Positions 1-8,721 of a stretch of DNA of 64,000 nt are shown piece by piece. The notes beneath the pieces are model-generated. The model saw nothing but the letters and a program-made list of their open reading frames with translations. It was not told the DNA's origin and searched no databases. Made by a program: the position numbers and the translations under genes. The stretch lies in contig NZ_VZRB01000039.1 in assembly GCF_008806595.1 (NCBI RefSeq), positions 1 to 64,000 of the forward strand, given 5' to 3'. The stretch is from Streptomyces luteolifulvus. Its GTDB lineage: Bacteria > Actinomycetota > Actinomycetes > Streptomycetales > Streptomycetaceae. Numbering within the stretch: position 1 is the first letter of the stretch; every line of letters begins with the position of its first letter.

Positions 1-85
1 ACTGGACACCTACGTGATCAACCACAACACCACCGCCAAGCCCTACCGCTGGACCTACGACGGCACCCCGCTCAAAACTTCCTGA
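1..85 (+). mobile_element. C-terminal end of an IS630-family transposase (partial)
   Basis: Only the last 27 codons are inside the window, reading LDTYVINHNTTAKPYRWTYD and then GTPLKTS before TGA at 83-85. The pattern of an N-H-N triplet followed by KPYRWTYDGTPL is the usual tail of IS630-type DDE transposases, which cut and paste DNA at TA dinucleotides. The catalytic part lies left of the window, so activity cannot be judged. The position beside the SARP gene suggests the insertion sequence marks the edge of the biosynthetic cluster. Identification rests on a short tail motif. Confidence 0.7.
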
Positions 86-664
86 TGCCCCAACACCCCT
101 CCACGAACTTGCGCGGAGCAGCACTAGCGCCCCGTGACGCCCATCCCCCAAAGGGCGACTCGGCTTTCCCTGTCCTGCTCCGCCGTGTCCGTTTCCTCCC
201 CCGTGGAGGCCATCGCAAGTCCGGCAAGGCCCAGCCGACAAAGAAGACCGACAGGTTCGCTAGCCCCAAGCGCGACTTCGCAGCACCGGGTACCCGGGGG
301 GATTGGTTCGAACGACTGCTGAGCGCGGGCTGTCCGGGTCTGGCGAGCAGCGTCGACGGAACCGGACGCGAAACTCAGTCGGACTGAGAGGTCGCGGTAC
401 GCAGACCTCCGCCGGTGCGGCGGCGGAGGTCCGGTCAGGCAACGTGCGCGTGGCACAGGCGGGCTCCTCGGCACGGGTTCGGCCGTCTTCCGCGCCCGCA
501 CCCGGGCCACGGTCACGGCACCGTGGCCGGTGCCCGGCATACACGGCTGAGCACGGCATCTCAGCTCCCCCCGCCTGGTGCGGGGGTCAACTGCACCGTA
601 TGCGGGGGCGGTTAAGCGGCCGCAAATGCCGTATAAAGCGCGCCGGGGTGCACCGGCCCCGCGG
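86..664. other. Gene-free stretch with two hairpins
   Basis: I see no convincing gene in these 579 bases: open frames on both strands lack ribosome sites and family-like composition. Two perfect inverted repeats occur. One is CTCAGTC-G-GACTGAG at 374-388. The other is an 11-base stem, GACCTCCGCCG paired with CGGCGGAGGTC, at 404-431 with a 6-base loop. The second is a plausible terminator for the SARP gene, whose stop is at 665 on the minus strand, or for the transposase. The stretch may also contain the right end of the IS630 element, which I could not place. Confidence 0.5.
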
Positions 665-1480
665 TCAGCGGATGGCGGGGACCACGCCGGCGGCCTCCAG
701 GCGGGCCGGGTCGGCCCGGAGGATGGCCTCGTGGGCGACGCGCAGTGTCGGGCCCGGCTCGACGCCCAGTTCCTCTCTGATCACGCGGCGGGCGTTGCGG
801 TATGTCCCCAGCGCGTCCCCCTGACGGCCGGCCCGGTACAGGGCGACCATCAGTTGGCGGTAGAAGGGCTCGCGCAGGGGGTGGCGGACGAGGAGGCCCT
901 TCAGGTCCTCGATCACTTCGTGGTGGCGGCCGAGTGCCAGCGTGGCGTCGATGCTCAGTTCGGTGCAGTTCAGCCGTTTTTCCTCCTGGACGGCAACGAA
1001 CGATTCAATGTCCAACGATCCTTGAATTCCCTCCAGGACAGGGCCCCGCCACAGTGACAGCGCCCTGCGGAGCAGTTCGGATGCCCGCTGGAAATCGCCC
1101 GCGCCATATCGTTCTCGGCCACGGGTGTAGAACTCCTCGAAGTCATGGAAATCGGTTGTGGCACCGCTCACATCGAGGATGTACCCCGGCGATGTCGTGG
1201 CGATCGGCGACGTTCCTCTGGATCCGTTCAGGATTTTCCGCAGCTGTGACACGTACACGCGCAGGCTCGCGAACGCGCAGCGCGGCGGACCCTGCTCCCA
1301 GAGTTCCGCCACGAGTTTCTCCCCCGGGATGGTCTCGCCCGCCCTGATCAGCAGCAGGGCGAGCAGTTTGGCGAGCTTGGGCTGGTCAGGCGTCTGGTCG
1401 GCTCCGGCGCGGGTCACCCGCAGCCGGCCCAGCAGCTCGTAGCGAAGCGGATGGTCAGCCTGTAAGTAGGGCAGGGACAC
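665..1480 (-). CDS. SARP-family pathway regulator with a TTA codon
   Basis: A 271-residue Streptomyces antibiotic regulatory protein. The N-terminal winged-helix domain (about residues 8-100, including LRVYVSQLRKIL and a GYILD strand) binds DNA repeats. It is followed by a bacterial transcriptional activator domain (about 105-260, ending with the typical REELGVEPGP motif). There is no ATPase domain, so it is the short, ActII-ORF4-like type. I chose the GTG at 1480 because GGGGGG lies five bases upstream; the open frame extends 26 codons further without a ribosome site. Codon 6 is TTA (bases 1463-1465), so translation should depend on the bldA tRNA and be delayed to late growth. As the only SARP here, it is the likely activator of the adjacent cluster. 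Confidence 0.9.
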   Translation of the reverse strand: MSLPYLQADHPLRYELLGRLRVTRAGADQTPDQPKLAKLLALLLIRAGETIPGEKLVAELWEQGPPRCAFASLRVYVSQLRKILNGSRGTSPIATTSPGYILDVSGATTDFHDFEEFYTRGRERYGAGDFQRASELLRRALSLWRGPVLEGIQGSLDIESFVAVQEEKRLNCTELSIDATLALGRHHEVIEDLKGLLVRHPLREPFYRQLMVALYRAGRQGDALGTYRNARRVIREELGVEPGPTLRVAHEAILRADPARLEAAGVVPAIR

Positions 1481-1491
1481 GACAACCCCCC

Positions 1492-1510
1492 GAATGCGCT
1501 GAACGCATTC
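1492..1510. promoter_or_regulatory. 19-base palindrome upstream of the SARP gene
   Basis: GAATGCG-CTGAA-CGCATTC has perfect 7-base arms and ends 12 bases upstream of the chosen GTG start. A second palindrome, CCCCAG-GT-CTGGGG, lies at 1537-1550. Their placement in the leader or promoter of the regulator suggests a repressor or autoregulatory site. The binding protein is unknown, and the sequence does not look like a classical gamma-butyrolactone-receptor box. Confidence 0.45.
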
Positions 1511-1726
1511 AACTAATTTACGGTTCCCCCGTCCGACCCCAGGTCTGGGGCGCCACACAAACAGCAGTTCACTCCTCTGCCGTGAAGCTTATGCGACGTC
1601 ATTGCATGATGCCAGTCCGTTTCGTTACGCACCTATTAAGGAGAATGAAAATCCGGCAGCCCGGATCAGGGCGTCCGAAGGAAATCGGCCGCCATGAGCC
1701 GGACCACCGAATGATGTTCAGCCAGG

Positions 1727-1756
1727 AGCCCGGCCCGCCGGTGAGCGGGCCGGGCT
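1727..1756. terminator. GC hairpin ending the hydrolase operon
   Basis: AGCCCGGCCCGC and GCGGGCCGGGCT form a perfect 12-base stem with a 6-base loop, 36 bases past the stop of the minus-strand hydrolase. There is no long T tract, as is common in Streptomyces. It sits in an otherwise empty gap of about 300 bases before the SARP gene and probably ends transcription of the exporter-TetR-hydrolase operon. Confidence 0.65.
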
Positions 1757-1792
1757 GTCCGGGCCGAGAACGTGCCGCGGCCGCGCCGCCGG

Positions 1793-3007
1793 TCAGGCCG
1801 CCTGCGCCTGGTCCGCCCCCAGTGATTCCTGCAGCCATGAGAAGAGCCGGTCGTGGAACAGCCGCATCGCACCCGAGTGGCAGTGCGCTCCGCCGCCCTC
1901 ATCGGCGGTAAAGACATGCAGCGTCTTGGGCGAGTTGAGCCCCGTGTACACCTTCTTCGCGTGCTCCAGACCGGCGAAGAAGAGATCTTCCTCCGCGTCG
2001 AGGACGAGCATGGGGCAGCGCACCTGGCCGATGACTTCCGACAGGCCGAAGGCGGGCAGCAGGCGCAGGAGTTGGGCCGGGGTATCGGCGCCGAAGGTCC
2101 ACAGGGTCTGCCGCAGCAGCCAGCGGGTGAAGGTCTGCTGGGCGGCGATCCCCCACATCACGGGGTTGGCGAAATCGTCGCAGCCCCGCTCGACCCATTC
2201 CATGACGAACGGCGGCAGCCACACGACATCGCCCAGCTGCCAGACCGCGTCATGGGCGACGCAGCTGGCCAGCCGGTGCTCGAACGCCGCGGCCCGCACC
2301 GCCAGCAGGCCGCCGAGGCTGGTGCCGACCAGCATGAGCCGGCCGGGGTCCACACCGGGCAGGGACAGCGCGAAGTCCACGACCGGCGTGACCACCGTCT
2401 CCCAGTCGGCGCGGAAGACCAGCCCCTGCTCGCGCAGGACCGAGCCCTGCCCGGGCCCCTCGAAGCACAGACAGTTGTAGCCGCGGGCGAGGGCCGCCGC
2501 TGCCACGAAGAACCAGCCCTCCTCGACGGTGGAGTCCAGGCCGCCGTGGTGAATGATCGTCGGCCTGGGTTCGGCCGAGTCGTCCACCCGGTAGAAGTAG
2601 GCGGGCAGCGAGGTGTCCTCGTAGGGGATGCGGACGAACTCCGGTGGCCGGTCCATGAGTTCGGCGGCGTCGGCGAAGGTCTCCCGCGACAGCCGCATCA
2701 ACCGCAGTGCCTCCGGGTCCCGCTGCTGTTCGCGCTGGAAGAACTCGGCGGTCCGGTAGTAGTTGTGCGCCCGCAGCAGCGCGGAGCGGGCGTCGACGGT
2801 GCGGCCCTCCGCGCGGGCCGCGGTGCCCAGCAGGTGGACGCGTTCGGCGAGCGTGGCCCACGCGTGCCGCCAGGCCTCGGTGTCGCCGTCGGGGATCTGC
2901 GCGGCGACCGCGACGACCTCGCCGAGCTGCGCACCGCCGTCATCGGCGTAGCCGGCGGTGCGCAGTGCCTGGTAGTCGAAGGCGGGGTCGTCGAAGAGGA
3001 ACTTCAT
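1793..3007 (-). CDS. Alpha/beta hydrolase, DHPON-hydrolase/FrsA-like (copy 1)
   Basis: 404 residues starting MKFLFDDPAF. A helical cap-type N-terminal region (1-140) precedes an alpha/beta hydrolase core: nucleophile Ser230 in GTSLGG, acid in LDAEEDLFF, and a histidine in the GGGAHCH segment near the C terminus. The family includes 2,6-dihydroxypseudooxynicotine hydrolase, which cleaves C-C bonds next to ketones, and FrsA-like esterases. The ATG overlaps the stop of the TetR gene by four bases (ATGA), so the two are translationally coupled. It is clearly paralogous to the protein at 22612-23814, with the same start and motif order. Since the cluster should make a beta-dicarbonyl compound, I infer a detoxifying or tailoring hydrolase, but the substrate is unproven. 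Confidence 0.8.
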   Translation of the reverse strand: MKFLFDDPAFDYQALRTAGYADDGGAQLGEVVAVAAQIPDGDTEAWRHAWATLAERVHLLGTAARAEGRTVDARSALLRAHNYYRTAEFFQREQQRDPEALRLMRLSRETFADAAELMDRPPEFVRIPYEDTSLPAYFYRVDDSAEPRPTIIHHGGLDSTVEEGWFFVAAAALARGYNCLCFEGPGQGSVLREQGLVFRADWETVVTPVVDFALSLPGVDPGRLMLVGTSLGGLLAVRAAAFEHRLASCVAHDAVWQLGDVVWLPPFVMEWVERGCDDFANPVMWGIAAQQTFTRWLLRQTLWTFGADTPAQLLRLLPAFGLSEVIGQVRCPMLVLDAEEDLFFAGLEHAKKVYTGLNSPKTLHVFTADEGGGAHCHSGAMRLFHDRLFSWLQESLGADQAQAA

Positions 3008-3690
3008 AGCGGCGGCTCCTGTGGTGGTGGGACGTGCTCCGGTGCCGTGCCGGGGCGTCTCCCGGCACGGGTGGTGCGGGTTCCGTTCAGGAACGTGTCG
3101 ACGATCGACTCGGCGAACGCCACGGATTCCACGGGGCGTTGACGAAGGATCAGCCGGGCGGCCATCGGCCCCGTGAGCAGTTCGACCGCGTCGTCCAGGT
3201 CGAGGTCGGCGCGCAACTCGCCGTCGGCGACGCCGTCCCGCAGAGCCCGCAGCATCGCTTCGTGCCGTGCGGCGACGACGGTCTCCTCGAACCGCTGAAC
3301 CAGTTGGGGGCGCCGGACCGCCTCGCCGAGCAGGCTGCCGATCAGCCGGTGCAGGTTGGTGTCCTGGCCGCGGTGGCGCAGTTGGTCCACGAGGGTCACC
3401 AGCCGGTCCCGCAGGCCGAGTCCGTCGAGCGGCGGCACCGGCAGGTCGAGGGCGCTGAGCGCGGCGAGGACCAGCTCCTCCTTGTTGCGCCAGCGTCGGT
3501 AGATGGTGGCGCGGGCGACACCGGCGCGCTGGGCGACCAGGTCCATGGACAGGTCGCCGAAGCTGCATCCGTCGCTGAGCAGGGCGAGCGTGCTGTCGAG
3601 GATCGCCCGGTCGGCGGCGGGGTCGCGCTGGCGGCCGCCCCGGGGAGTGTGTCCCGGTGCGGCGGCCGGACGGTCGGCAGAGGGCGGCAT
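3004..3690 (-). CDS. TetR-family repressor of the exporter operon
   Basis: 228 residues. A TetR N-terminal helix-turn-helix is visible at about 30-75 (AILDSTLALLSDG, then VAQRAGVARATIYRRWRNKEEL), followed by an all-helical ligand domain with the usual RFEETVVAARHEAMLRALRDG helix. The ATG at 3690 follows GGAGG by 10 bases, and the MFS stop lies six bases upstream. Being the second gene of exporter-TetR-hydrolase, it most likely represses its own operon through the inverted repeats at 5389-5430 and is released by the exported compound or an intermediate. Confidence 0.88.
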   Translation of the reverse strand: MPPSADRPAAAPGHTPRGGRQRDPAADRAILDSTLALLSDGCSFGDLSMDLVAQRAGVARATIYRRWRNKEELVLAALSALDLPVPPLDGLGLRDRLVTLVDQLRHRGQDTNLHRLIGSLLGEAVRRPQLVQRFEETVVAARHEAMLRALRDGVADGELRADLDLDDAVELLTGPMAARLILRQRPVESVAFAESIVDTFLNGTRTTRAGRRPGTAPEHVPPPQEPPL

Positions 3691-3695
3691 GCGGT

Positions 3696-5303
3696 TCAGA
3701 CCTCCGTGGTGTGGACCTGTTTGGTGGCGGGCACTTCCTCGGCGCCGGGTGTCTCGGCGGCCGTACGGGAAGGCAGGAGCAGCAGGCAGACGAGGGCGCC
3801 GAGGAACGTGACGCCGGCCGCGACGAGGGCGGTGACGTGCATGGCGGTGACGAACGCGTCGACGGCGCGGGCCGCGAGCGCGGTGCCGGGCGCCCCCAGC
3901 TTCTCCGCGACGGTGAGGGTGGCGGCGACGGACTCCTGCGCGCTGTCGCGGACCGGGGCGGGCAGCGGCGTCAGGTGGTCCTCGATCCGGGAGCGGTAGG
4001 CGACGGAGAGCACCGAGCCGAGGACGGCGACTCCGAGGGCGCCGCCCACCTGACGGAAGGTGGTGTTGACGGCCGCTCCGGTGCCGGCCCGGTCCTGGGC
4101 CACGGCGGACATCGCGGCGGAGGTCGCCGGGGGCATCACACAGGCGATACCGAGGCCCATGAGGAACAGGACGGACTCGATGACCCAGATCTCGGTGTGT
4201 TCGTCGACGGTGGCCACGGCGAGGAACGCGAGCGAGGTGAGCATCATTCCGCAGGTGCACACCGGCCCCACGCCGATGCGCTTGGCGGCCAGCGTGGCCG
4301 GAGGCGAGAACGCCAGCTGGGCCACGGCCAGGGGCAGCAGCAGGCAGCCGGCCTCCAGCGGGGTCCAGCCCCGCACGCTCTGCAGGTAGAAGACCAGGAA
4401 GAAGGTGGCGCCGAGCAGGGCGAAGAACACCAGGCCGATCACCGTCACGGCGGCGGAGAAGCGGCGGTTGCGGAACAGGGCGAGGTCCAGTGCGGGGCGG
4501 AGGCTGCGGCGCTCCCAGACAATGAAGAGGGCGAGGACCGCGAGGCCGCCGAGCATGGGCCCCCAGACCGCGGCGGCCGTCCAGTCGTCCGACTCGCCGC
4601 CCTTGATCACGCCGTACACCAGGAGGGTCAGGCCTGCGATGGAGAGGGCGACGCCGAGCGGGTCGAAGCCGGTCCGCCCGGGGTCGCGGGACTCCGGGAC
4701 GACGAGGAGGGCGGCGATCACCCCGATGACGACGATGGGCAGGTTGATCAGGAACACCGAGCCCCACCAGAACCGTTCGAGCAGGGCGCCGCCGGTGATG
4801 GGTCCCAGCGCCACGGCGAGTCCGGCGGCGCCCGCCCAGATGCCGATGGCCTTGGCGCGTTCGGCGGGCGGGAAGACGGCCATGATGATGGCGAGCGTGG
4901 CGGGCAGCACGAGGGCGCCGCCCACGCCCAGCCCCGCCCGCGCGACGATCAGTTCGCCGGCGCTGTCGGCGTAGGCGGACCACAGCGAGCAGCCGCCGAA
5001 GACGAGGAGGCCGGCCAGCAGGGTGCGTTTGCGGCCCCAGCGGTCGGCCAGGACGCCGGTGGTGAAGAGCAGGGCGGCGAAGACGAGGGTGTAGGAGTCG
5101 ATCGACCACTGCAGCTCGCTCTGCGTGGCCCCGAGGCCGACGGGTGCCGGCTCGGCGAGGGTCTTCAGTGCCACGTTCAGGATCGACGTGTCCAGGACGA
5201 CGAGAAGGAGGCTCACCAGCAGGACCGCGAGAACGCGCCACCGGTGCGGGTGGGCGGTCCCCGAAGTCCGCTCGGCGATCTTGAGGCGGGGCTGAGTTGT
5301 CAC
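3696..5303 (-). CDS. MFS drug exporter, EmrB/QacA (DHA2) type
   Basis: 535 residues with many hydrophobic segments, consistent with the 14-helix DHA2 family of proton-driven multidrug exporters. Motif A appears as GVLADRWGRKRTLL after helix 2. The antiporter motif region GLGVGGALVLPATLAII and LGPITGGALLERFWWGSVFLINLP match motif C and the following loop. The start is GTG at 5303 behind GAGGAG. It is the first gene of a three-gene operon with TetR and hydrolase. Its position next to a polyketide cluster suggests efflux of the product or self-resistance. Confidence 0.9.
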   Translation of the reverse strand: MTTQPRLKIAERTSGTAHPHRWRVLAVLLVSLLLVVLDTSILNVALKTLAEPAPVGLGATQSELQWSIDSYTLVFAALLFTTGVLADRWGRKRTLLAGLLVFGGCSLWSAYADSAGELIVARAGLGVGGALVLPATLAIIMAVFPPAERAKAIGIWAGAAGLAVALGPITGGALLERFWWGSVFLINLPIVVIGVIAALLVVPESRDPGRTGFDPLGVALSIAGLTLLVYGVIKGGESDDWTAAAVWGPMLGGLAVLALFIVWERRSLRPALDLALFRNRRFSAAVTVIGLVFFALLGATFFLVFYLQSVRGWTPLEAGCLLLPLAVAQLAFSPPATLAAKRIGVGPVCTCGMMLTSLAFLAVATVDEHTEIWVIESVLFLMGLGIACVMPPATSAAMSAVAQDRAGTGAAVNTTFRQVGGALGVAVLGSVLSVAYRSRIEDHLTPLPAPVRDSAQESVAATLTVAEKLGAPGTALAARAVDAFVTAMHVTALVAAGVTFLGALVCLLLLPSRTAAETPGAEEVPATKQVHTTEV

Positions 5304-5388
5304 GGATTCCGCTCCTCGGAAGGAAGAGGGGTGCGTGAGCCAAGTGCCGTATTCGTGCCGTGTCCTGTCGACGCTAGACCCGGCCGAG

Positions 5389-5430
5389 CAATCGAGTCAA
5401 TGGTGTATCGAAACATCGTTGACTCGATTG
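5389..5430. promoter_or_regulatory. Nested inverted-repeat operator over the exporter promoter
   Basis: CAATCGAGTCAA (5389-5400) and TTGACTCGATTG (5419-5430) are a perfect 12-base inverted repeat. Between them lies TGTATCGAAACA (5404-5415), a near-palindrome of form TGTNTCGANACA. On the minus strand the left arm supplies TTGACT as a -35 box, with TAGCGT 18 bases downstream as a -10 box reading toward the exporter. This is the expected arrangement for TetR-type control of the exporter operon by the repressor at 3004-3690. Confidence 0.7.
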
Positions 5431-5525
5431 TTCGCCCAACGGGTCCTGAACGTAGATGTGTTGACAAGCGGCCCCGCAAAGGCCCGGGGCCCGGCTACCT
5501 CGGCCAACTCCCGTGCCGTAGACGC

Positions 5526-6290
5526 CTACCCGTCCACCGGACCCAAGGCGGCGGCGACCAGAAAGCCGCCCACGTCGGCGCAGTGCAGGCTCCAGCCTTG
5601 TGCGGTCCGGCCCAACCGCCAGCTCCCGCCCCGGGGTTCGGGACGGGGACGCAAGCGGGAGAAGTCGAGGGCCAGGCCCAGACCGAGGGCCTTGCTGTAG
5701 GCCTCCTTCAGCGTCCACAGGCGCACCAGCCGCAGGTTCCGCTCGGCCAGCGGCAGCCCGCGCAGTTCCGCCAGTTCGTCCGGATGGCAGAACTTCTCGG
5801 CGAGCCCGGGAGCCAGCAGGGAGCGGTCCGCCGCCTCGACGTCCACCCCGATCCGGCGGCCGCGGGCGACCCCGACCACCAGCATCCCGGCCGTGTGGCT
5901 GATGCCCACGTCCAGCCCGGCGGGCCGGTGCAGGACCGGCCGCCCGTACCCGTCGCGGCCCACGGCCACCCGGCCCGGGTCGGTGCCGGCCACGACGGCC
6001 ACGGCGTGCCGCAGCAGCAGCCGGGAGCCCAGCAGCCGCGCTCGTACGAGGGGTTCGCGCGCCGTGCGATAGCGCGGCCACTCGGGTCCGAGCACGTCCC
6101 GTACGGGCACCCCTGCCTCTGCGCGCCCTCCCCAGTCGTCCAGCCGGCCGTGGCAGACCGCGAAGCCGTGCCGCCGCACGGCCCGACGGACAGCGTGCCA
6201 GCCCGCTGCGGGCAGGGGACCGACGGGACTCCCGATCGGCAAGGAACCCTCGAGGGCCGGCCCTCCTTCGGGTGCTGCGTCCGGCGACAT
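5526..6290 (-). CDS. Sfp-type 4'-phosphopantetheinyl transferase
   Basis: 254 residues. It carries the family motifs GVDVEAADR (Mg-binding acid residues) and WTLKEAYSKALG, preceded by a GISHT segment that binds coenzyme A. The enzyme moves the phosphopantetheine arm from CoA to the serine of acyl or peptidyl carrier proteins. Three carrier domains in the next operon need this activation. The ATG at 6290 follows GGAGGAGGAGTGGTG; the longer open frame upstream would run through the shared promoter and is unlikely. It is transcribed away from the biosynthetic operon. Confidence 0.9.
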   Translation of the reverse strand: MSPDAAPEGGPALEGSLPIGSPVGPLPAAGWHAVRRAVRRHGFAVCHGRLDDWGGRAEAGVPVRDVLGPEWPRYRTAREPLVRARLLGSRLLLRHAVAVVAGTDPGRVAVGRDGYGRPVLHRPAGLDVGISHTAGMLVVGVARGRRIGVDVEAADRSLLAPGLAEKFCHPDELAELRGLPLAERNLRLVRLWTLKEAYSKALGLGLALDFSRLRPRPEPRGGSWRLGRTAQGWSLHCADVGGFLVAAALGPVDG

Positions 6291-6535
6291 CACCACTCCT
6301 CCTCCGCCGCTTCGACCGGCACCGCGTGCCAGCACTGATTGTGCCGATCCGCGTACCCACCGTTGTATCCGCTCGGACGACGGCCGTCCGGAGAACCCCG
6401 AACCCGTGACGTGCGCACCAATTTTCGCTTTACGTCTCCTTTTCACGGCACCTCAAGGCTGAGTTCTCGGATGGCACTCGGTGCCTCCCAAAGGTTCCAT
6501 GCCGCACCGGTCACCGACCGCGGAAAGGAAAACCT
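6291..6535. promoter_or_regulatory. Divergent promoter region of the biosynthetic operon
   Basis: These 245 bases separate the phosphopantetheinyl transferase from the acyl-AMP ligase and are less GC-rich near 6420-6445 (an ATTTTCGCTTTACG stretch). A small palindrome, GGCAC-TCG-GTGCC, lies at 6474-6486, and TCAAGG at 6453-6458 resembles part of a SARP heptamer repeat. I could not define a full set of direct repeats. It is the obvious place for SARP binding. Confidence 0.4.
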
Positions 6536-8356
6536 GTGCCGCACCAGCCTGACCCCCGAACCTTGACGGACGCCGTACGAAACGGCGCGGACCGCCATCC
6601 CGACCGCGCCGCCTTCGTATACCTGCACGAGGACGGCCTGGGGATGCGGGCCGAGGAGCTCAGTTACGCGGAACTGGACCTGCGGGCCCGCGCCGTGGCC
6701 ACCCGGCTGCGCCACGCGTCCAAGGGCGACGCCACTCGCCCGGTCCTGCTGCTCTACCCGCCGACCCTGGACTTCGTCACGGCCTTCCTGGGCTGCTTCT
6801 ACGCCGGCCGTACGGCCATTCCGGCGCCGCTGCCCGACGAGCCCGGCGAACGGCTGGCCCGGGTCAGCGGCATCCTGCGGGACGCCGACGTGGGAGCGGT
6901 CCTGACGCTGCCCCAGTACCGGCAGGCCATCGGCGCCTGGCTGGTCGCCTCCGGGGAGCAGGACGTGGTCTGTCTGTCGACCGGCGCGGACGAGGACGAC
7001 GGCGCCGATGCCGACCTGTGGACCGCGCCCCGGCTGCGCGGCACCGACACGGCCTTCCTCCAGTACAGCTCCGGTTCCACCAGCGAGCCCAAGGGCGTGA
7101 TGGTCACCCACGCCAACCTCGCCGCCAACCAGGAGGCCATCCGCTCCGCCATGAAGACACCCCAGGGCGTCGTGGCGGGCAGCTGGCTGCCGCTCTACCA
7201 CGACATGGGGCTCATCGGCATGACACTGCAGCCGCTGTGGGTGGGCGGCACCAGCGTGCAGATGTCACCGATCTCGTTCATCAAACAGCCGGCCCGCTGG
7301 CTGCGCATGATCCACGACTACCGGGTGGAGGGCACCGCCTCGCCCAACTTCGGCTACGAACTGTGCGTCCGCCGGGTCTCCGAGGAGCAGTCGGCAGGGC
7401 TGGACCTGTCCTGCCTGCGGGTGGCGCTCAACGGGGCCGAGCCGGTCCGCGCCGACACCCTGCGCGCCTTCGTCCGCCGCTTCGCCGACACGGGTCTGCG
7501 CCCCGAGGCCCTGCTCCCCTGCTACGGCCTGGCCGAGAACACCCTGCTGGTCTCCGCGAGCGACCCCGACGCGCCGCACCTGGAACTCACCGTCGATGCC
7601 CAGGCGTTGGAGCGGGACGAGCTGCGGCCCGCCCGCACCGACCGCCCCAGCCGCACCCTGGTCGGCTGCGGCCGCGCCACGGACACCGAGGTGCTGATCG
7701 TGGACCCGATGACCCGGCGGGTGCTGCCCGCCGGGCAGGTCGGCGAGATCTGGCTGCGCGGACCGTCCGTGGCCGCCGGCTACTGGAACCGGAGCGAGCT
7801 CACCGCCGAGACCTTCCGGGCGGTGACGGCGGACGGCCGGACCGGCTACTTCCGCACCGGCGATCTCGGGTCGCTGCTCGACGAGGAGCTCTATGTCACC
7901 GGGCGGATCAAGGAGATGCTCATCCAGCACGGCCGCAACCTCTATCCGCAGGACATCGAGCAGGCCGTCCAGGAGTCCGGGGAGTCCTTCCGGCGCGGCG
8001 GCGGCGCGGTGTTCAGCGTCACCGACGAGGCGTCCGACCGCGCCCATGTGGTCGTGGTGCAGGAACTCAGGGCCCGCGCGAACGTCAACGAGGAGTCCCT
8101 GGCCCATCTCGCCGCCTCCGTACAGGCGCTGCTCAGCCGCCAGTTCCAACTGCCCGCCGTGAGCGTGGTGCTCGTACGGCCCGGGGTGATCCGCAAGACC
8201 ACCAGCGGCAAGACGCAGCGCACACTCATGCGGCGGCTCTTCGCCGACGGCGCCCTTCCCGTGCTGCACCAGCGCCTGGCGCCCGCCGTCGCCGCCCGGC
8301 CGCCCGCCACGGACCCGGCACCCGAGCCCACCACCGCCGGGTCACCCCGCCGCTGA
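6536..8356 (+). CDS. Fatty acyl-AMP ligase (FAAL)
   Basis: 606 residues of the adenylate-forming superfamily, FAAL type: it activates a free fatty acid as acyl-AMP and passes it to an ACP rather than to CoA. The phosphate loop YSSGSTSEPKGV is at about 178-188, the PLYHDMGLIG motif that is typical of FAALs follows at about 222, and the adenylate site CYGLAEN and RTGDLG loop come later. The C-terminal part ends with an IRKTTSGKTQR lysine motif. The GTG at 6536 follows GGAAAGGAAA. It is the first gene of the operon, and the ACP begins 35 bases downstream. It should supply the starter acyl chain. Confidence 0.92.
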   Translation: MPHQPDPRTLTDAVRNGADRHPDRAAFVYLHEDGLGMRAEELSYAELDLRARAVATRLRHASKGDATRPVLLLYPPTLDFVTAFLGCFYAGRTAIPAPLPDEPGERLARVSGILRDADVGAVLTLPQYRQAIGAWLVASGEQDVVCLSTGADEDDGADADLWTAPRLRGTDTAFLQYSSGSTSEPKGVMVTHANLAANQEAIRSAMKTPQGVVAGSWLPLYHDMGLIGMTLQPLWVGGTSVQMSPISFIKQPARWLRMIHDYRVEGTASPNFGYELCVRRVSEEQSAGLDLSCLRVALNGAEPVRADTLRAFVRRFADTGLRPEALLPCYGLAENTLLVSASDPDAPHLELTVDAQALERDELRPARTDRPSRTLVGCGRATDTEVLIVDPMTRRVLPAGQVGEIWLRGPSVAAGYWNRSELTAETFRAVTADGRTGYFRTGDLGSLLDEELYVTGRIKEMLIQHGRNLYPQDIEQAVQESGESFRRGGGAVFSVTDEASDRAHVVVVQELRARANVNEESLAHLAASVQALLSRQFQLPAVSVVLVRPGVIRKTTSGKTQRTLMRRLFADGALPVLHQRLAPAVAARPPATDPAPEPTTAGSPRR

Positions 8357-8391
8357 GATCCGAGTCCGCGATCCCGAGAGAGAAGTAGGTC

Positions 8392-8721
8392 ATGAGCATC
8401 GCCCCCGAAACGCGTACCGCCCCCCGAGCCCTGGACCGTCCGTTGCCGCACGGAAACGCCTGCGACCTCGAAGTGTGGCTGACCGAACGGGTGGCCTTCC
8501 ATCTGCACCGCACACCCGACGAGATCGACCCCGACACCCCGCTCGCCGACTACGGCATCGACTCCGTCGCGGCGATCAGCATCTGCGGCGAGATCGAGGA
8601 GCACCACCGGCTCGCGGTTGCCCCCACCATCGCCTACGACTTCCCGACCGTCCACGAGATCGCCGGTCACCTCGCCGAACGCCTGGCCGACAGGGCGAAG
8701 CCCGACGAGGTCTCGACATGA
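8392..8721 (+). CDS. Acyl carrier protein (starter)
   Basis: 109 residues with one carrier domain. The modified serine is in DYGIDSVAAISICGEIEE. A 25-residue N-terminal extension precedes the domain. It lies between the FAAL and the PKS, overlapping the PKS start (ATGA at 8718-8721), so it is the natural acceptor of the acyl-AMP made by the FAAL and donor to the ketosynthase. The start follows a GAGAGAAGTAGG ribosome site. Confidence 0.92.
   Translation: MSIAPETRTAPRALDRPLPHGNACDLEVWLTERVAFHLHRTPDEIDPDTPLADYGIDSVAAISICGEIEEHHRLAVAPTIAYDFPTVHEIAGHLAERLADRAKPDEVST

Noticed and set aside
1582..1911. A small plus-strand gene with AAGGAG near 1638
   Set aside because: The ribosome-like site is one to two bases from ATG, the frame crosses the terminator hairpin and runs into the antisense of the hydrolase gene.
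3657..6338. An 893-codon open frame on the plus strand
   Set aside because: It lies opposite the MFS exporter and phosphopantetheinyl transferase, is extremely Gly/Asp/Gln-rich, and has no family-like motifs. It is the antisense shadow typical of high-GC genes.
6536..8356. Fatty acyl-CoA ligase
   Set aside because: The PLYHDMGLIG motif, the adjacent free ACP and the general layout are those of FAALs, which do not use CoA.
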